Shown: positions 9,680 to 19,339 of the stretch, one piece after another
Position numbering within the stretch: position 1 is the stretch's first letter
Layout: every line of letters begins with the position of its first letter
DNA from: Bremerella cremea
GTDB lineage: Bacteria > Planctomycetota > Planctomycetia > Pirellulales > Pirellulaceae
Direction of reading: 5' to 3'
NCBI RefSeq assembly: GCF_003335505.1
Contig: NZ_QPEX01000010.1
Coordinates: forward strand, 1,178,001 to 1,242,000
Length of the DNA: 64,000 nucleotides
Notes under the pieces: model-generated
What the model saw: the letters and a program-made list of their open reading frames with translations, nothing else
What the model was told of the DNA's origin: nothing
Database searches by the model: none
Program-made: the position numbers and the translations under genes

Positions 9680-9719
9680 AAGATCCCCGCCGAGATTTTA
9701 GGCTCGTGGGGATTTTTTT
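9680..9719. terminator. Bidirectional terminator between HNH and MOSC genes
   Basis: ATCCCCGCCGAG and CTCGTGGGGAT form a stem with one internal mismatch around an 8-base loop. There is an A-run on the left (AAAAAGAAAA) and a T-run on the right (ATTTTTTTA), so it can stop transcription from both convergent sides. Confidence 0.75.
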
Positions 9720-10182
9720 ATGGACTGCTTGCTTGGCAGATGACTTCCGCTTCAGCCTCACAGCACACCATCCCAGGCGTAACGACACTGGCGAAGTATC
9801 CCCACCAGCCTGCCGAATTCAGCGAGGTCGCTTCTGTGGCGGCATCGATTGCATGGCACGGCTGCCACCGTTTTTCGAGACAAACCTCTGCTTCTCCGAT
9901 ACGTAAACAGTCGCCGGGAGAAAGTTGTTGCAGGTCGATGCCTGCGAGCGTGATGTTCTCTCCCACACTGCCAGGGGGAAACGATGGGACATCGTCCGCG
10001 AATCGCTGAAGAAGCTCCAGATTAAACAGGGTAACGGCACGCTCACGGGCATAGTGCTGCTCGTAGCGATGGCCATCCCCTTGAAATCCTTGCGGCGTCA
10101 ACACTGCGGCAGCAACCGCAGTGCGGGGAATTCCACCATTAGAGAGACAAACGGCTACGACCTGACCGCGTGGTAAATTCAT
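9718..10182 (-). CDS. MOSC-domain protein
   Basis: 154 residues covering the C-terminal molybdenum-cofactor sulfurase-like (MOSC) beta-barrel: GFQGDGHR, AVTLFNLELL, PGSVGENITLAGIDL, LSPGDCLRIGEAEVCLEKRWQPCHAID. The Cys of QPCHAI corresponds to the conserved MOSC cysteine proposed to carry sulfur. Free-standing MOSC proteins (YiiM-like) act in molybdenum-cofactor-dependent reductions or sulfur transfer. The stop codon overlaps the T-run of the adjacent terminator. Confidence 0.85.
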   Translation of the reverse strand: MNLPRGQVVAVCLSNGGIPRTAVAAAVLTPQGFQGDGHRYEQHYARERAVTLFNLELLQRFADDVPSFPPGSVGENITLAGIDLQQLSPGDCLRIGEAEVCLEKRWQPCHAIDAATEATSLNSAGWWGYFASVVTPGMVCCEAEAEVICQASSP

Positions 10183-10343
10183 GGGTTATCACCGTAAATG
10201 CTTCCGAGGCCGGAGTTTTCGCCAGCGCGGTGGTTGACGAGACAGGGGTCTGGCTTTTCTAATCTCAGGATTCGGTTTCCATTCTGCGAGCTCCCCGTAC
10301 CCGCGCATATAGCGCTTCCGTTTTATTCGACCGAAGGTTTGTA

Positions 10344-10658
10344 ATGTCTGAAGACACCCTCCAGTGGCCACTTCCGTATGGCAGCTTTCCGTCTGATTCG
10401 ATTGTAGCGACCGATGACGAATACGACGAAGATGTCGAAGAGGATTTCGATGAGGATGACTTCGACGACGATTTCGACGAAGACTTCGAGGAATTCGAAG
10501 ACGAAACCACTTCCGATGAAGATAATTTCGAAGACGACCTAATCGAAGAAGATGACGACGATGAAGGCTTCGAAGAAGAGTTCTTCGATGATGAGGAAGA
10601 ATCGGAAGACTCCGATTCCGACGAAAAAGAAGAGGAAGAAAAGGAAGATGACGACTAG
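10344..10658 (+). CDS. Hyperacidic small protein, function unknown
   Basis: 104 residues. After a 22-residue ordinary N-terminus (MSEDTLQWPLPYGSFP) the chain is almost entirely Asp and Glu with scattered Phe and Ser, repeating DEDDFDDDFDEDF-type units, and ends EEEEKEDDD. The composition predicts a disordered polyanion. Codons for each acidic residue are mixed (GAC/GAT, GAA/GAG), which argues for selection at protein level rather than simple DNA repeat expansion. No homology is recognised. A strong hairpin terminator lies 92 bases downstream, before ileS, so it is probably a separate unit. Confidence 0.6.
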   Translation: MSEDTLQWPLPYGSFPSDSIVATDDEYDEDVEEDFDEDDFDDDFDEDFEEFEDETTSDEDNFEDDLIEEDDDDEGFEEEFFDDEEESEDSDSDEKEEEEKEDDD

Positions 10659-10749
10659 AGGGCCTTGCAGCTGAACCTAGTGTTATCTCCATAGGTCTAA
10701 TACGGAGGCCACGTCTCAGGGCGGGCCTTCGACTACTTTAGGATTCCGT

Positions 10750-10780
10750 GCAAGGAGCAACGACGCTCCTTGCTTGGTTT
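10750..10780 (+). terminator. Intrinsic terminator between the acidic gene and ileS
   Basis: GCAAGGAGC (10750-10758), loop AACGAC, GCTCCTTGC (10765-10773), then TTGGTTT. The perfect 9-pair stem ends 34 bases before the ileS ATG, so it either ends the upstream transcript or attenuates ileS. Confidence 0.7.
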
Positions 10781-10806
10781 AATGCCTCCGAGGAAGATGA
10801 GATTCG

Positions 10807-13800
10807 ATGTTTGAAAGCATCCCGCAGCATGTTTCGTTTCCCGCCCTGGAAACCCAAATCCTCGACTATTGGCAAGAGAACCAGATTTACGAGAAGTCCC
10901 TGGCAGCTCGCGCCGGCAGCAAGCCGTTCGTCTTCTACGAAGGCCCCCCCACTGCCAATGGGATGCCACATCCAGGGCACTGCTTAACTCGCGCGATCAA
11001 AGATGTCTTCCCCCGTTATCGCACCATGCGGGGTTATTACTGCGAACGCAAAGCGGGCTGGGATACGCACGGCCTACCAGTGGAAGTGGAAGTCTGCAAA
11101 GAACTCGGCATCCACTCGAAGGAAGAAATCGAAAACTACGGCGTCGAACCGTTCATCCACAAATGCCAGGCCAGCGTCTGGCGTTACATGCAAGAGTGGG
11201 AACGTTTAACCCAACGCCTCGGCTTCTGGGTCAACCTGGAAGAAGCCTACGTTACCTACCACAAAAGCTATGTCGAAAGTGTCTGGTGGTCGCTAAAGAA
11301 TCTGTACGATCGCGGGTTGCTGTATCAAGGCCATAAGATCGTCTGGTGGTGGGCTCAGGGTGGCACGGCGCTGAGCAGTGGCGAAGTGGGGCAAGGTTAC
11401 CGCAAAGTGGCCGACCCCAGCGTGTATGTCCGATTCCCACTTGTGGATGAAGAAGATACCTCCCTGCTCGTTTGGACAACCACGCCTTGGACGCTGCCGA
11501 GCAATCAGTTCGCGGCCGTTCACCCCGAGTTGACTTATGCGACCGTCCAAGACGAAGAATCTGGCGAGAAGCTGATTGTCGCCGAAGCTTTGGTTGAAAC
11601 GATCGCCGCCAAGGCCAAGCACAACTGGAAGGTGATCGAAACCCAAAAAGGGGAAGCCCTGCTGGGCAAGCGGTATCGCCCACCATTCGATTACTACTAC
11701 AAAGACCTCGGCAACACGCTAGGTACACTCAAAACCGGCGAGAAGCAGCATATCGCCTGGCGAGTTGTTGCCGCTGACTTTGTCACCATCGACAGCGGAA
11801 CTGGCCTCGTCCATCAAGCCCCAGCCTTTGGTGAAGTCGACTACGAAGTCCTGGCCAACGAGCAAGATCGCTTTGAACAAGGAGAAGGGCCATCGCTGAT
11901 TTGTAGCGTCGGTCCCGATGGTAAGTTCACCGACGAAGCCCCCGACTACCAAGGACGCTGGGTCAAAGAAGCCGACAAAGACATCTCGCGCGAACTGAAA
12001 GAGCGTGGCATCCTATTCCTGCTCGATCAATACCTGCACGATTATCCCTTCTGCTGGCGGGCAGAAGACGATCCGCTCATCCAGTATCCGCGCGAAAGCT
12101 GGTTCATCCGCACGACCAAATTCAAAGACCAGATGTTGGCTAACAACCAGCAAATCAACTGGCTACCAGAACATATCCGCGACGGACGTTTCGGCAACTT
12201 CCTAGATAGCAACGTCGACTGGGCCCTCTCGCGCGAACGTTACTGGGGCACACCACTGCCGATCTGGGTTTGCCAGGAAACCGGCAAGGGAGAAGCGGTC
12301 GCCAGCTATGCCGAACTGCAAGAGAAGCCTGGTGCCACCGGTTTCGAGGTCTGGGAAAAGGCCAAAGCAGAAAACCCCGACTTAGTCGACGACTTGATGA
12401 TCCACAAGCCGTACATCGACGAGATCACCTACGACTCGCCGTTTGCTGCAGGGGCACGAATGAAGCGTGTGCCGGAGGTGATCGACTGCTGGTACGACTC
12501 CGGGGCAATGCCGTTCGCCCAGTGGGGCTATCCGCATAAGGGGGAGAAAAACTTCGACGCCCAGTTCCCTGCCGACTTCATCAGCGAAGCCATCGATCAG
12601 ACGCGAGGTTGGTTCTACAGCCAACTTGCGATCAGCACGCTGCTGTTCGGCAACGACGAAGAAGGCAAAACAAAACCGCACGCCTATCCGCATCCGTTCA
12701 AGAACTGCATCGTGCTTGGCTTGATGCTGGGCGAAGACGGGCAGAAGATGTCCAAAAGCAAGCGGAACTACCGCGAGCCGACGGAGATCTTCGATCGTTA
12801 CGGGGCCGATGCGCTGCGGTGGTACCTGTATGCCAACCAGCCACCGTGGACCTCCATCCGCTACAACGAACAGTCGATCAAAGACAGCATTCCGGAGTTC
12901 CTCCTTCGCCTTTGGAACGTCTACAGCTTCTTCGTGATCTACGCCAACATCGACGGCTTCGAGCCGGAAAAATCGGTGACCGATCTTGCTGCCGGCCTGG
13001 CCAATCACTTCGACGGAGCTCAAGGAGCACGCCCGGTCGCCGAGCGGAGCGAACTTGATCGCTGGATTCTCAGCGAACTCAATCGCATGATCGAAACGGT
13101 TACTCACCGCATGGACGCCTACGACAACTACAACGCATGTGCTGCGATCAACGAGTTCGTCGACGGGCTTTCCAATTGGTACGTTCGCCGCAGTCGCGAT
13201 CGTTTCTGGGCGAAAGACAAGCAGTCGGCTGACAAGCTGGATGCCTATTGGACGCTGTACGAATGCCTGCTGACTACCTGTCAGGTGATCGCCCCGTTCG
13301 TCCCGTTCCTTTCCGACACGCTGTGGCAAAACCTGGCGGGTGTATTCGGTGAAAAAGCCGCTTTGAGTGTTCACTTATGCGACTTCCCCGCAGTCGATAC
13401 CAAGGCCATCGACACGCAGCTTTCCCAACGCATGGCCCTGCTGCGCGAGATCGCCTCGCTCGGTCGTCAGGCACGCATGAACGAGAAGCTCAAAGTTCGC
13501 CAACCGCTGTCAAAAGTGGAAGTCGTCCTGGCCGACAACACGCACTGCGACTGGCTCGAATCGCACAGTGCCCTGCTCTGCGAAGAACTGAACGTCAAAG
13601 AAGTCGCGTTCACGCAAGATGCCGACGAGTACATCAACTACCAAATCCAGCCCAACTTCAAACGGCTTGGCCCACGCGTTGGTAAACTCTTGCCAACCGT
13701 GAAAAAGATACTTGGCCAGACCGACGCCACTGCCCTTTTAAATACCCTGCAGACGGCTGGTGCCTTTACGCTGACCATCGAAGGAGAAGCCCTCACCTTC

Positions 13801-14166
13801 GATAACGAAGACATTCAAGTTCGCTTGACCGCCAAAGAAGGCTGGGCCGCCGCACAAGGAAAATTGTGCGTGGTGGTGCTCAATACCGAACTAACGCCAG
13901 AGCTGATCCAAGAAGGGTACATCAAAGACCTTGTGCGGCTGATCCAAGACAAGCGAAAAGAGCTGGACCTGGAATACACGGCCGAAATCGAGGTCGGAGT
14001 CGTCACGGAATCTGCCGATGTGAGTTCTGCGGTTGAGAAATTCACCGACTACATTCAAAGTGAAACACTGGCCACCAGCGTTCGCAGCCAAGCCATTGCT
14101 GATATCGAACCGATCACCACGACTATCGCTGACAGCGAAGTTCGCATTTACGTGAAACAAGCATGA
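10807..14166 (+). CDS. ileS: Isoleucyl-tRNA synthetase
   Basis: 1119 residues, a class I aminoacyl-tRNA synthetase charging tRNA-Ile. The HIGH motif appears as [17 protein letters not shown] (about residues 40-56). The editing CP1 domain follows, and KMSKSKRNY marks the second ATP-binding motif near residue 650. The anticodon-binding domain has the [11 protein letters not shown] motif. The length and the long C-terminal domain fit the eukaryote-like IleRS type (about 1050-1150 residues) rather than the roughly 940-residue E. coli type. The final ATGA overlaps the purN start. Confidence 0.96.
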   Translation: MFESIPQHVSFPALETQILDYWQENQIYEKSLAARAGSKPFVFYEGPPTANGMPHPGHCLTRAIKDVFPRYRTMRGYYCERKAGWDTHGLPVEVEVCKELGIHSKEEIENYGVEPFIHKCQASVWRYMQEWERLTQRLGFWVNLEEAYVTYHKSYVESVWWSLKNLYDRGLLYQGHKIVWWWAQGGTALSSGEVGQGYRKVADPSVYVRFPLVDEEDTSLLVWTTTPWTLPSNQFAAVHPELTYATVQDEESGEKLIVAEALVETIAAKAKHNWKVIETQKGEALLGKRYRPPFDYYYKDLGNTLGTLKTGEKQHIAWRVVAADFVTIDSGTGLVHQAPAFGEVDYEVLANEQDRFEQGEGPSLICSVGPDGKFTDEAPDYQGRWVKEADKDISRELKERGILFLLDQYLHDYPFCWRAEDDPLIQYPRESWFIRTTKFKDQMLANNQQINWLPEHIRDGRFGNFLDSNVDWALSRERYWGTPLPIWVCQETGKGEAVASYAELQEKPGATGFEVWEKAKAENPDLVDDLMIHKPYIDEITYDSPFAAGARMKRVPEVIDCWYDSGAMPFAQWGYPHKGEKNFDAQFPADFISEAIDQTRGWFYSQLAISTLLFGNDEEGKTKPHAYPHPFKNCIVLGLMLGEDGQKMSKSKRNYREPTEIFDRYGADALRWYLYANQPPWTSIRYNEQSIKDSIPEFLLRLWNVYSFFVIYANIDGFEPEKSVTDLAAGLANHFDGAQGARPVAERSELDRWILSELNRMIETVTHRMDAYDNYNACAAINEFVDGLSNWYVRRSRDRFWAKDKQSADKLDAYWTLYECLLTTCQVIAPFVPFLSDTLWQNLAGVFGEKAALSVHLCDFPAVDTKAIDTQLSQRMALLREIASLGRQARMNEKLKVRQPLSKVEVVLADNTHCDWLESHSALLCEELNVKEVAFTQDADEYINYQIQPNFKRLGPRVGKLLPTVKKILGQTDATALLNTLQTAGAFTLTIEGEALTFDNEDIQVRLTAKEGWAAAQGKLCVVVLNTELTPELIQEGYIKDLVRLIQDKRKELDLEYTAEIEVGVVTESADVSSAVEKFTDYIQSETLATSVRSQAIADIEPITTTIADSEVRIYVKQA

Positions 14167-14825
14167 CGCAACCAGCGCCGATATTCACGAAGCACACTGC
14201 GGACAACCCGCTGAAAATTGCCGTGCTGATTTCAGGTGGCGGGACGACCTTGCGCAACCTGCTAGAGCGTATCGAACAGGACAAGCTCCCTTTGGAGGTG
14301 GTGTTAGTTGTTTCTAGCAGCCGTGCGGCAAAAGGAATGGTTTACGCCGAAGACGCGAACATCCCTTGCAAGATCGTCACGGTGCAAGACCACCCAGAGA
14401 TCGCTGACTTCTCGGCCGACATCTTCCATGCCTGCCGTAAAGCAGGGGCCGAGTTGGTCGTCATGGGAGGCTTCCTGAAACAGGTTGCCATCCCCGCCGA
14501 CTTCGAGAACCGAGTGGTCAACATCCACCCGTCGCTGATCCCTTCGTTCTGCGGCGCTGGTTTCTACGGCAGCCGCGTCCATATGGCCGTCCTCGAATAT
14601 GGCGCGAAGGTCAGCGGTTGCACGGTTCATTTTGTCGACGATCACTACGATCACGGCCCCATCATCAGCCAGGCGGTCGTTGACGTTCTGCCTGACGATT
14701 CTCCTCAAACCTTGGCCGAGCGTGTTTTCGAAACCGAGTGCCAAGCCTACCCGGCCGCCATTACCGCCCTCGCGGAAGGTCGTGTCGCGATCGCTGGCCG
14801 CAAAGTCACCGTCTCACCTCGCTAA
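14163..14825 (+). CDS. purN: Phosphoribosylglycinamide formyltransferase
   Basis: 220 residues; transfers formyl from 10-formyl-THF to GAR in purine synthesis. The substrate-binding loop reads [17 protein letters not shown] (canonical SGNGSNLQ). The catalytic Asn-X-His is in [10 protein letters not shown] and the catalytic Asp is in [10 protein letters not shown]. The ATG overlaps the ileS stop by four bases (ATGA), indicating translational coupling. The pairing with ileS has no obvious metabolic logic. Alternative formyltransferases of the same fold are less likely given the length. Confidence 0.9.
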   Translation: MTQPAPIFTKHTADNPLKIAVLISGGGTTLRNLLERIEQDKLPLEVVLVVSSSRAAKGMVYAEDANIPCKIVTVQDHPEIADFSADIFHACRKAGAELVVMGGFLKQVAIPADFENRVVNIHPSLIPSFCGAGFYGSRVHMAVLEYGAKVSGCTVHFVDDHYDHGPIISQAVVDVLPDDSPQTLAERVFETECQAYPAAITALAEGRVAIAGRKVTVSPR

Positions 14826-14930
14826 ACGGCCTCGCAATTGCTAGCAGCCACAAGACTTGCGCTTTCGCATACGCGCCTTGCTGCGCACTACAATTACCCC
14901 AAAGCTCCTAAACATCGATGACAGCTTATT

Positions 14931-15105
14931 GAAAGAACTCTTTCACTGGATGACGTAATTCTTTCACTCAAAGATCTCTCAAGCCTTTTTCTGCCTCCAG
15001 AACCGGTTCCATTTATCCTAATCGTACGTTAAGTGGGGCATTTTTGCGTTTTAGCGAAGAAATAGGACGGCGTCAGGCCACAAAGATGTGAAATCTGAAA
15101 GAATT
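14931..15105. promoter_or_regulatory. Repeated CTTTC/GAAAG elements upstream of the DeoR gene
   Basis: A GAAAG-AACT-CTTTC palindrome lies at 14931-14944, AATTCTTTCA at 14957-14966, and its exact inverted copy TGAAAGAATT at 15096-15105. Several DeoR-family repressors bind repeats of TTTC/GAAA, so these may be distal operators controlling the BMC operon. The remainder of the 381-base gap after purN holds no supported gene. Confidence 0.4.
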
Positions 15106-15119
15106 ATGGCATCATCTGA

Positions 15120-15148
15120 TTGATTGTTGGCAATTAGGAATGCATAAT
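15120..15148 (+). promoter_or_regulatory. Probable promoter of the BMC operon
   Basis: TTGATT (15120-15125), a 17-base spacer, then CATAAT (15143-15148): a good sigma-70-type promoter 58 bases before the DeoR start codon. Confidence 0.5.
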
Positions 15149-15157
15149 CTAGGTGTT

Positions 15158-15175
15158 TTAACTCGGTTGAGTTAA
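15158..15175. promoter_or_regulatory. Palindromic operator candidate at the BMC promoter start site
   Basis: TTAACTC-GGTT-GAGTTAA, two perfect 7-base arms, begins about 10 bases after the -10 box, where a repressor would block initiation or elongation. It precedes the DeoR-type regulator by 31 bases, which suggests autoregulation. Confidence 0.45.
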
Positions 15176-15206
15176 CCACCTCTCTCAAGCCCCCAAGCTT
15201 CCCCAC

Positions 15207-16010
15207 ATGCAAGTGGACGTCCGACGAACACGACTTTTGGAATTGGTGCGAGCCCGTGGGTTCGCCTCGTTGCCAGAGCTCGCGCAAGAGTTGGAGGTTT
15301 CCGAATCGACCGTCCGGCGCGATGTGGAACAGTTGGAAGAAGCTGGGTCGGCTCGCAGGACGCACGGGGGAGTTTTTTATACCGGCCCTTCCCCCAACTT
15401 GCCCCACTTCGAGCTTCGCCACGAAATGCAGTGGAGCAAGAAACGGCAAATTGCTCGGGCTGCGGCGCAGCTGATCGAAGAAGGTGACACGGTCATCCTC
15501 GACGGTGGCAGCACAACTTACGAACTAGCTCAGATGCTGGTTGGACGCACCTTGCAGGTCGTGACCAATTCGTTGCCGGTGGCCAACCTATTTATGGCCA
15601 GCAGCACAACCGAATTGATCTTGTTGGGTGGTTACGTTCACAGCGCCACCGGCGTTTCGCTGGGGCCTTACGCGAACGAAATGATCTCGCGTCTAAGTGC
15701 CCGGCGAGCTGTTTTGAGCGTGGCCGGCATTACCCAACAAGGCCTGTACAACAGCAACCTCCTGCTCGTTGAAACCGAGCGGGCCATGATGAAAGCTGGC
15801 GGCGAGGTAATTATCGTTGCCGACAGCACCAAGTTTGGCCGACAAAGCTTGGCTCAAATGTGCGAACTATCCGAGGTCGACAAGCTCGTGGTGGATCACG
15901 AGATCTCGGAAAGTTGGCAACAACAAGTCCGCGACGCCAACGTAGAGTTGATTGTCGCTCCTGCCGAATTGGCCATCATCGAACGTCCGGTTTCCCACAA
16001 AGCCAGTTAA
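15207..16010 (+). CDS. DeoR-family transcriptional regulator of the BMC operon
   Basis: 267 residues. The N-terminal winged helix-turn-helix carries the DeoR signature (ASLPELAQELEVSESTVRRDVEQLEEAGSARRTHGG, residues 20-54). The C-terminal DeoRC sensor domain (DGGSTTYELAQML, VTNSLPVANLF, ADSTKFGR) belongs to the ISOCOT fold and usually binds a phosphorylated sugar. It is the first gene of the microcompartment operon, 24 bases before pduL, so it probably represses the operon until a sugar phosphate of the fucose/rhamnose route appears (inferred). Confidence 0.9.
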   Translation: MQVDVRRTRLLELVRARGFASLPELAQELEVSESTVRRDVEQLEEAGSARRTHGGVFYTGPSPNLPHFELRHEMQWSKKRQIARAAAQLIEEGDTVILDGGSTTYELAQMLVGRTLQVVTNSLPVANLFMASSTTELILLGGYVHSATGVSLGPYANEMISRLSARRAVLSVAGITQQGLYNSNLLLVETERAMMKAGGEVIIVADSTKFGRQSLAQMCELSEVDKLVVDHEISESWQQQVRDANVELIVAPAELAIIERPVSHKAS

Positions 16011-16034
16011 CCCCGAATTGGGTTCCAAATAACG

Positions 16035-16754
16035 ATGAGTTCCTCGCTCAACCTCGATCAAGCCACCATCGAACAGATCGTACGCCAAATCGTTCTTTCG
16101 CAGAGCGGTGGCGATCCGATTCATCCGGTTTCGGTTCAGACCCCTGCTGCCCCGAAATTGGTCGTCAGCATTTCGGCTCGTCATATCCATTTGACCGACG
16201 CCCACGTCGAAACGCTGTTTGGTCCTGGCCACGTGCTGACCCCCATGAAAGATCTCTACCAAGACGGCTTTTACGCCGCCGAAGAGACCGTCATGGTCGT
16301 CGGGCCACGTCGCCGCATGCTCGAAAAAGTCCGCGTGCTTGGCCCGACCCGCGACTATAGCCAAGTGGAACTGGCCTTCACCGATGCGATTTCGCTCGGC
16401 ATCGAGGCCCCGGTTCGTGCCAGCGGCAAAATCGAAGGCACCCCCGGCTGCGTGCTGGTTGGGCCGAAAGGTGCCGTGCAACTCGATCAAGGTGTCATTC
16501 GCGCCGAACGCCACGTTCACATGAATAACCGTGATGCGGAGTTCTACGGCGTGAAGAACGGCGACCGCATGAACCTCCGAATCACTTCACTCGGCTGCAC
16601 CACTACGTTTGAAGACCTCCTGGTCAGAGCCGACGGTGTCAGCAAGTTGGAGGTTCACATCGACACCGATGAAGGCAACGCGTGCAACCTAGACGCCGCC
16701 ACCGAGATCCAACTGCTCAAGCAAGAACCCTGCGGCTGCAAAACAAAACATTAA
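16035..16754 (+). CDS. pduL: PduL-type phosphotransacylase (BMC cargo)
   Basis: 239 residues. It converts acyl-CoA plus phosphate to acyl-phosphate plus CoA, recycling CoA inside the compartment. The metal-binding histidines of PduL are visible: HIH at 50-52, HVH at 160-162 and H208. It has two PduL beta-barrel halves. The first 25 residues form an amphipathic helix ([19 protein letters not shown]) and a linker to residue 42, which looks like an encapsulation peptide. In this operon the likely substrate is lactyl-CoA, with acetate kinase taking the acyl-phosphate. Confidence 0.92.
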   Translation: MSSSLNLDQATIEQIVRQIVLSQSGGDPIHPVSVQTPAAPKLVVSISARHIHLTDAHVETLFGPGHVLTPMKDLYQDGFYAAEETVMVVGPRRRMLEKVRVLGPTRDYSQVELAFTDAISLGIEAPVRASGKIEGTPGCVLVGPKGAVQLDQGVIRAERHVHMNNRDAEFYGVKNGDRMNLRITSLGCTTTFEDLLVRADGVSKLEVHIDTDEGNACNLDAATEIQLLKQEPCGCKTKH

Positions 16755-16983
16755 AACCCTCGCGTCCATCTTCTGTGGTTCGCCTTTGCTGCTGAACACG
16801 GAAGACGGACACACTTGAAAATATTTACGCTTTCGTTGGTCTCCATGATTTTGCCACTTTGAGACCTCGCCCGAGACCAGCGAGAGCGTTTTAAATCGAT
16901 CCCTGTTTTTTTGAAGATATCGCATCGGTTTTCGATGCGAATTGAAGTAACGGTTTCCTTTTTTGTTCGGGAGATTAAACCCC
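16755..16983 (+). promoter_or_regulatory. 229-base leader of the shell genes with a stable hairpin
   Basis: This is by far the largest gap inside the BMC operon. It contains a hairpin TCGCATCG-GTTTT-CGATGCGA (16920-16940), 8 perfect pairs, 43 bases before the shell-protein ATG, followed by a pyrimidine run (16955-16965). It may be a processing or stability element, or a leader for an internal promoter, that raises expression of the two shell proteins over the upstream enzymes. No ORF is supported here. Confidence 0.45.
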
Positions 16984-17292
16984 ATGGCGAAAGTAATGGA
17001 AGCGTTGGGCATGATTGAAACCAAAGGTTTTGTGACCTTGGTGGAAGCCACCGACGCAATGTTGAAAGCAGCCAACGTGACGTTCGTTGGTTGGGACAAA
17101 GTTGGCAGCGGCCTGGTTTCCGCTTTCATCACCGGCGACGTCGCCGCTGTGAAGGCTGCCACCGATGCTGGTGCTGCTGCTGCCGGTCGTTTGGGCGAAG
17201 TCGTCAGCGTGCAAGTTATTGCTCGTCCGCACGAAGACATCGGTATTGTTCTGCCCCCGCCAGTCAAGACGGTCTACACCTCGGCTGAATAG
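16984..17292 (+). CDS. BMC-H shell protein (hexamer), first copy
   Basis: 102 residues, a single BMC domain (Pfam BMC type). [37 protein letters not shown] is the diagnostic start, with the pore-lining segment around [26 protein letters not shown]. Six copies form a flat tile of the compartment facet with a central pore. The ATG at 16984 is chosen because the conserved domain begins there and GGGAG lies upstream; an upstream ATG at 16963 is less likely. The C-terminus extends ([12 protein letters not shown]) beyond the second shell protein, 42 bases downstream. Confidence 0.95.
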   Translation: MAKVMEALGMIETKGFVTLVEATDAMLKAANVTFVGWDKVGSGLVSAFITGDVAAVKAATDAGAAAAGRLGEVVSVQVIARPHEDIGIVLPPPVKTVYTSAE

Positions 17293-17334
17293 TCTCCTCC
17301 CCACTTAAGAAACATCCGCGAAGGAACATTTTCC

Positions 17335-17604
17335 ATGCAAAACGCAATTGGTTTGATTGAAACCAAGGGTTTGGTTGGTTTGGTCGAAGCGACCGACGCC
17401 ATGGTGAAGGCCGCGAACGTGAAAATCGTAAAGCGCGTCAACATCGGCGGTGGCTTGGTTTCGACGGTCGTCAGTGGCGACGTTGGTAGCGTTCGTGCTG
17501 CCGTCGAAGCTGGTGCGCATGCCGCTCAGCAAGTTGGCGAACTGGCCGGTAGCCACGTTCTGCCTCGTCCGGCTGAAGGTTTGGTCGACGTTTACTTTAG
17601 CTAA
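17335..17604 (+). CDS. BMC-H shell protein (hexamer), second copy
   Basis: 89 residues, the compact BMC-H form: [32 protein letters not shown], pore segment NIGGGLVSTVVSGDVGSVRAAVEAG, ending LPRPAEGLVDVYFS. Clearly paralogous to the preceding gene but without the C-terminal extension, so the facets are probably mixed. No BMC-T (tandem-domain) gene is present in the operon, so these two proteins must supply all facet tiles unless others lie elsewhere in the genome. Confidence 0.95.
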   Translation: MQNAIGLIETKGLVGLVEATDAMVKAANVKIVKRVNIGGGLVSTVVSGDVGSVRAAVEAGAHAAQQVGELAGSHVLPRPAEGLVDVYFS

Positions 17605-17664
17605 ACCGTACCATCCCAGCCGTAACCCCACGGAGCATCCCCAGGCGAAAGGAGTCCAAACGCG

Positions 17665-18855
17665 ATGAAGGTTCTCGTAGCAAATCTCGGCTCGACTAGT
17701 TTTAAGTATCGCTTGTTCGATATGGACAGCGAAACGCAATTAGCCCGAGGTGGGATCGATCGAATTGGATCTTCTGAAAGTTCCTGCAGCGTGCAGATTG
17801 GCGATTGGCAAGAAGAAGTCACGGCGCATGTCCCCGACCATGCCGTGGCCGTTCGCAAATGCCTCTCGCAACTGACCGATGCAGAGCACGGCTGCCTGAA
17901 AGATGCCGCAGAGGTTTCGGCCATCGGCTTTAAAGCGGTCCACGGTGGACGAGTATCCGGCGTACAGCGGGTCACCAACGACGTTCTCTCGGCGATGGCC
18001 GAGATGAACCCAGTTGCCCCGGCCCACAACCCGCCTTATATCGCCGCCATGCGATTACTTTCCGAGCAACTGCCGGAGATTCCGCTAGTTGCCGCCTTTG
18101 AAACCGGTTTTCACGCGACGATTCCCGATCGGATGCGTTACTACGGGATTCCCAAATCGTGGTCAGACGAATTCCAGATCAAGAAGTGGGGCTTCCATGG
18201 TGCCAGCCATCGTTTTATCGCCACGCGAAGTGCCGAACTGTTGGGACGCGACGATTTGCGAGTCATCTCGTGCCACCTAGGTGGAAGTAGCAGTATTTGT
18301 GCGATTCGCAATCGCCAAAGTGCTGGCAGTTCCATGGGTATGAGCCCGCAAACCGGCTTGCCGCAGAACAACCGTGTCGGCGATTTCGATCCGTATGTTT
18401 TGCCCATGTTAATGGACAAGACCGGCATGAGCCTGAACGAAGTGCTTGCCCACCTGGGTAGCCATGGTGGTCTGCTCGGCGTGAGTAACGGGCTCAGTGG
18501 TGACATGCGAGACCTGGAACAAGCCGCCGCCGCAGGCAACGCCGACGCGCAATTGGCTTTGGACATGTTCACCAGCGAAGTTCGTCGCTACTTGGGCGGC
18601 ATGTTGGTGGAACTAGGCGGAGCCGACGCGATCGTCTTTACCGGCGGTATCGGCGAGAACGGAAAGCAATTGCGAAAAGACGTATGTGCCAACTTGCAAG
18701 AGTTGGGAATCGAACTGGACGAAGCAAAGAACGATTCCGCCAAGGGAGAGGCTTCCATCCATTCGGCAAACAGCAAAACGCAGCTGTGGGTTATTCCGAC
18801 CAACGAGGAAATCATCGTTGCCCGGCAGACCAAGCAGTTGCTGGAGTCGACCTAA
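17665..18855 (+). CDS. ackA: Acetate/propionate-type kinase (acyl kinase)
   Basis: 396 residues of the acetokinase family (ASKHA fold): [19 protein letters not shown] at the N-terminus, [43 protein letters not shown], and [17 protein letters not shown]. It makes ATP from an acyl-phosphate, here most likely lactyl-phosphate delivered by PduL. I see no encapsulation-like helix at either end, so it could act outside the shell or be loaded otherwise. It follows the shell genes by 60 bases; its stop is one base from the next start. Confidence 0.92.
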   Translation: MKVLVANLGSTSFKYRLFDMDSETQLARGGIDRIGSSESSCSVQIGDWQEEVTAHVPDHAVAVRKCLSQLTDAEHGCLKDAAEVSAIGFKAVHGGRVSGVQRVTNDVLSAMAEMNPVAPAHNPPYIAAMRLLSEQLPEIPLVAAFETGFHATIPDRMRYYGIPKSWSDEFQIKKWGFHGASHRFIATRSAELLGRDDLRVISCHLGGSSSICAIRNRQSAGSSMGMSPQTGLPQNNRVGDFDPYVLPMLMDKTGMSLNEVLAHLGSHGGLLGVSNGLSGDMRDLEQAAAAGNADAQLALDMFTSEVRRYLGGMLVELGGADAIVFTGGIGENGKQLRKDVCANLQELGIELDEAKNDSAKGEASIHSANSKTQLWVIPTNEEIIVARQTKQLLEST

Positions 18856-18856
18856 G

Positions 18857-19297
18857 ATGTTTATCGCCAAGGTAACCGGTTCGGTCATTGCCACACAGAA
18901 AGTCGACACGATGGTCGGCCACCGCTTATTGGTGGTCGAGCCGTATCGATTGGAAGCGAAAGATCGTCAGTCGTTGGTCACCACCGGTCGTACCTTCGTC
19001 GCCGTCGATATGCTCGGTAGCGGCGTGGGAGACTTCGTGCTGATCACGCAAGGTTCAAGCGCTCGATTGACGCCTGAAACCAAAAGCCTGCCGATCGATT
19101 GCGTCGTGATCGGAATCGTCGATCGAGCTCACGTCGATAGCCTGTGCATTTATGACCGGGCCAAAGATGAGTCGTCCGACGAGCCGCCGAAACAACCAGC
19201 GAAGCCGAAAGCCAAACCGGCTCCGGTGAAGAAAAAAGCGACTGCCCAGCAGCCTGAATCGCAGCAACAGCCATCCGAGAACGACTCAGAGAGTTAG
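18857..19297 (+). CDS. BMC-P vertex protein with Pro/Lys/Gln tail
   Basis: 146 residues. Residues 1-95 are an EutN/CcmL domain (MFIAKVTGSVIATQKVDTMVGHRLLVVEP, FVAVDMLGSGVGDFVLITQGSSAR, DCVVIGIVDR), which forms pentamers closing the shell vertices. Residues from about 105 form a disordered tail (PAKPKAKPAPVKKK, then Gln/Ser-rich) that the other two vertex proteins here lack. The start at 18857 lies one base after the kinase stop and opens directly on the conserved domain. The tail may project from the shell and bind cargo or cytoplasmic partners (inference). Confidence 0.92.
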   Translation: MFIAKVTGSVIATQKVDTMVGHRLLVVEPYRLEAKDRQSLVTTGRTFVAVDMLGSGVGDFVLITQGSSARLTPETKSLPIDCVVIGIVDRAHVDSLCIYDRAKDESSDEPPKQPAKPKAKPAPVKKKATAQQPESQQQPSENDSES

Positions 19298-19339
19298 TCG
19301 GCAACCATATTCACGTGCTGACGTGAGGATATCATCATC

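Noticed and set aside
10394..10655. Simple DNA repeat behind the acidic open frame
   Set aside because: The repeat unit is irregular and synonymous codons alternate, so it looks like selection on amino-acid composition rather than a microsatellite.
10659..10806. T-box leader for ileS
   Set aside because: The gap is only about 150 bases and lacks the conserved T-box sequence and a specifier loop; only a simple terminator hairpin is visible.
12382..13374. 330-codon open frame on the minus strand
   Set aside because: It lies wholly antisense inside ileS, has no ribosome site or recognisable domain and follows from the codon bias of the real gene.
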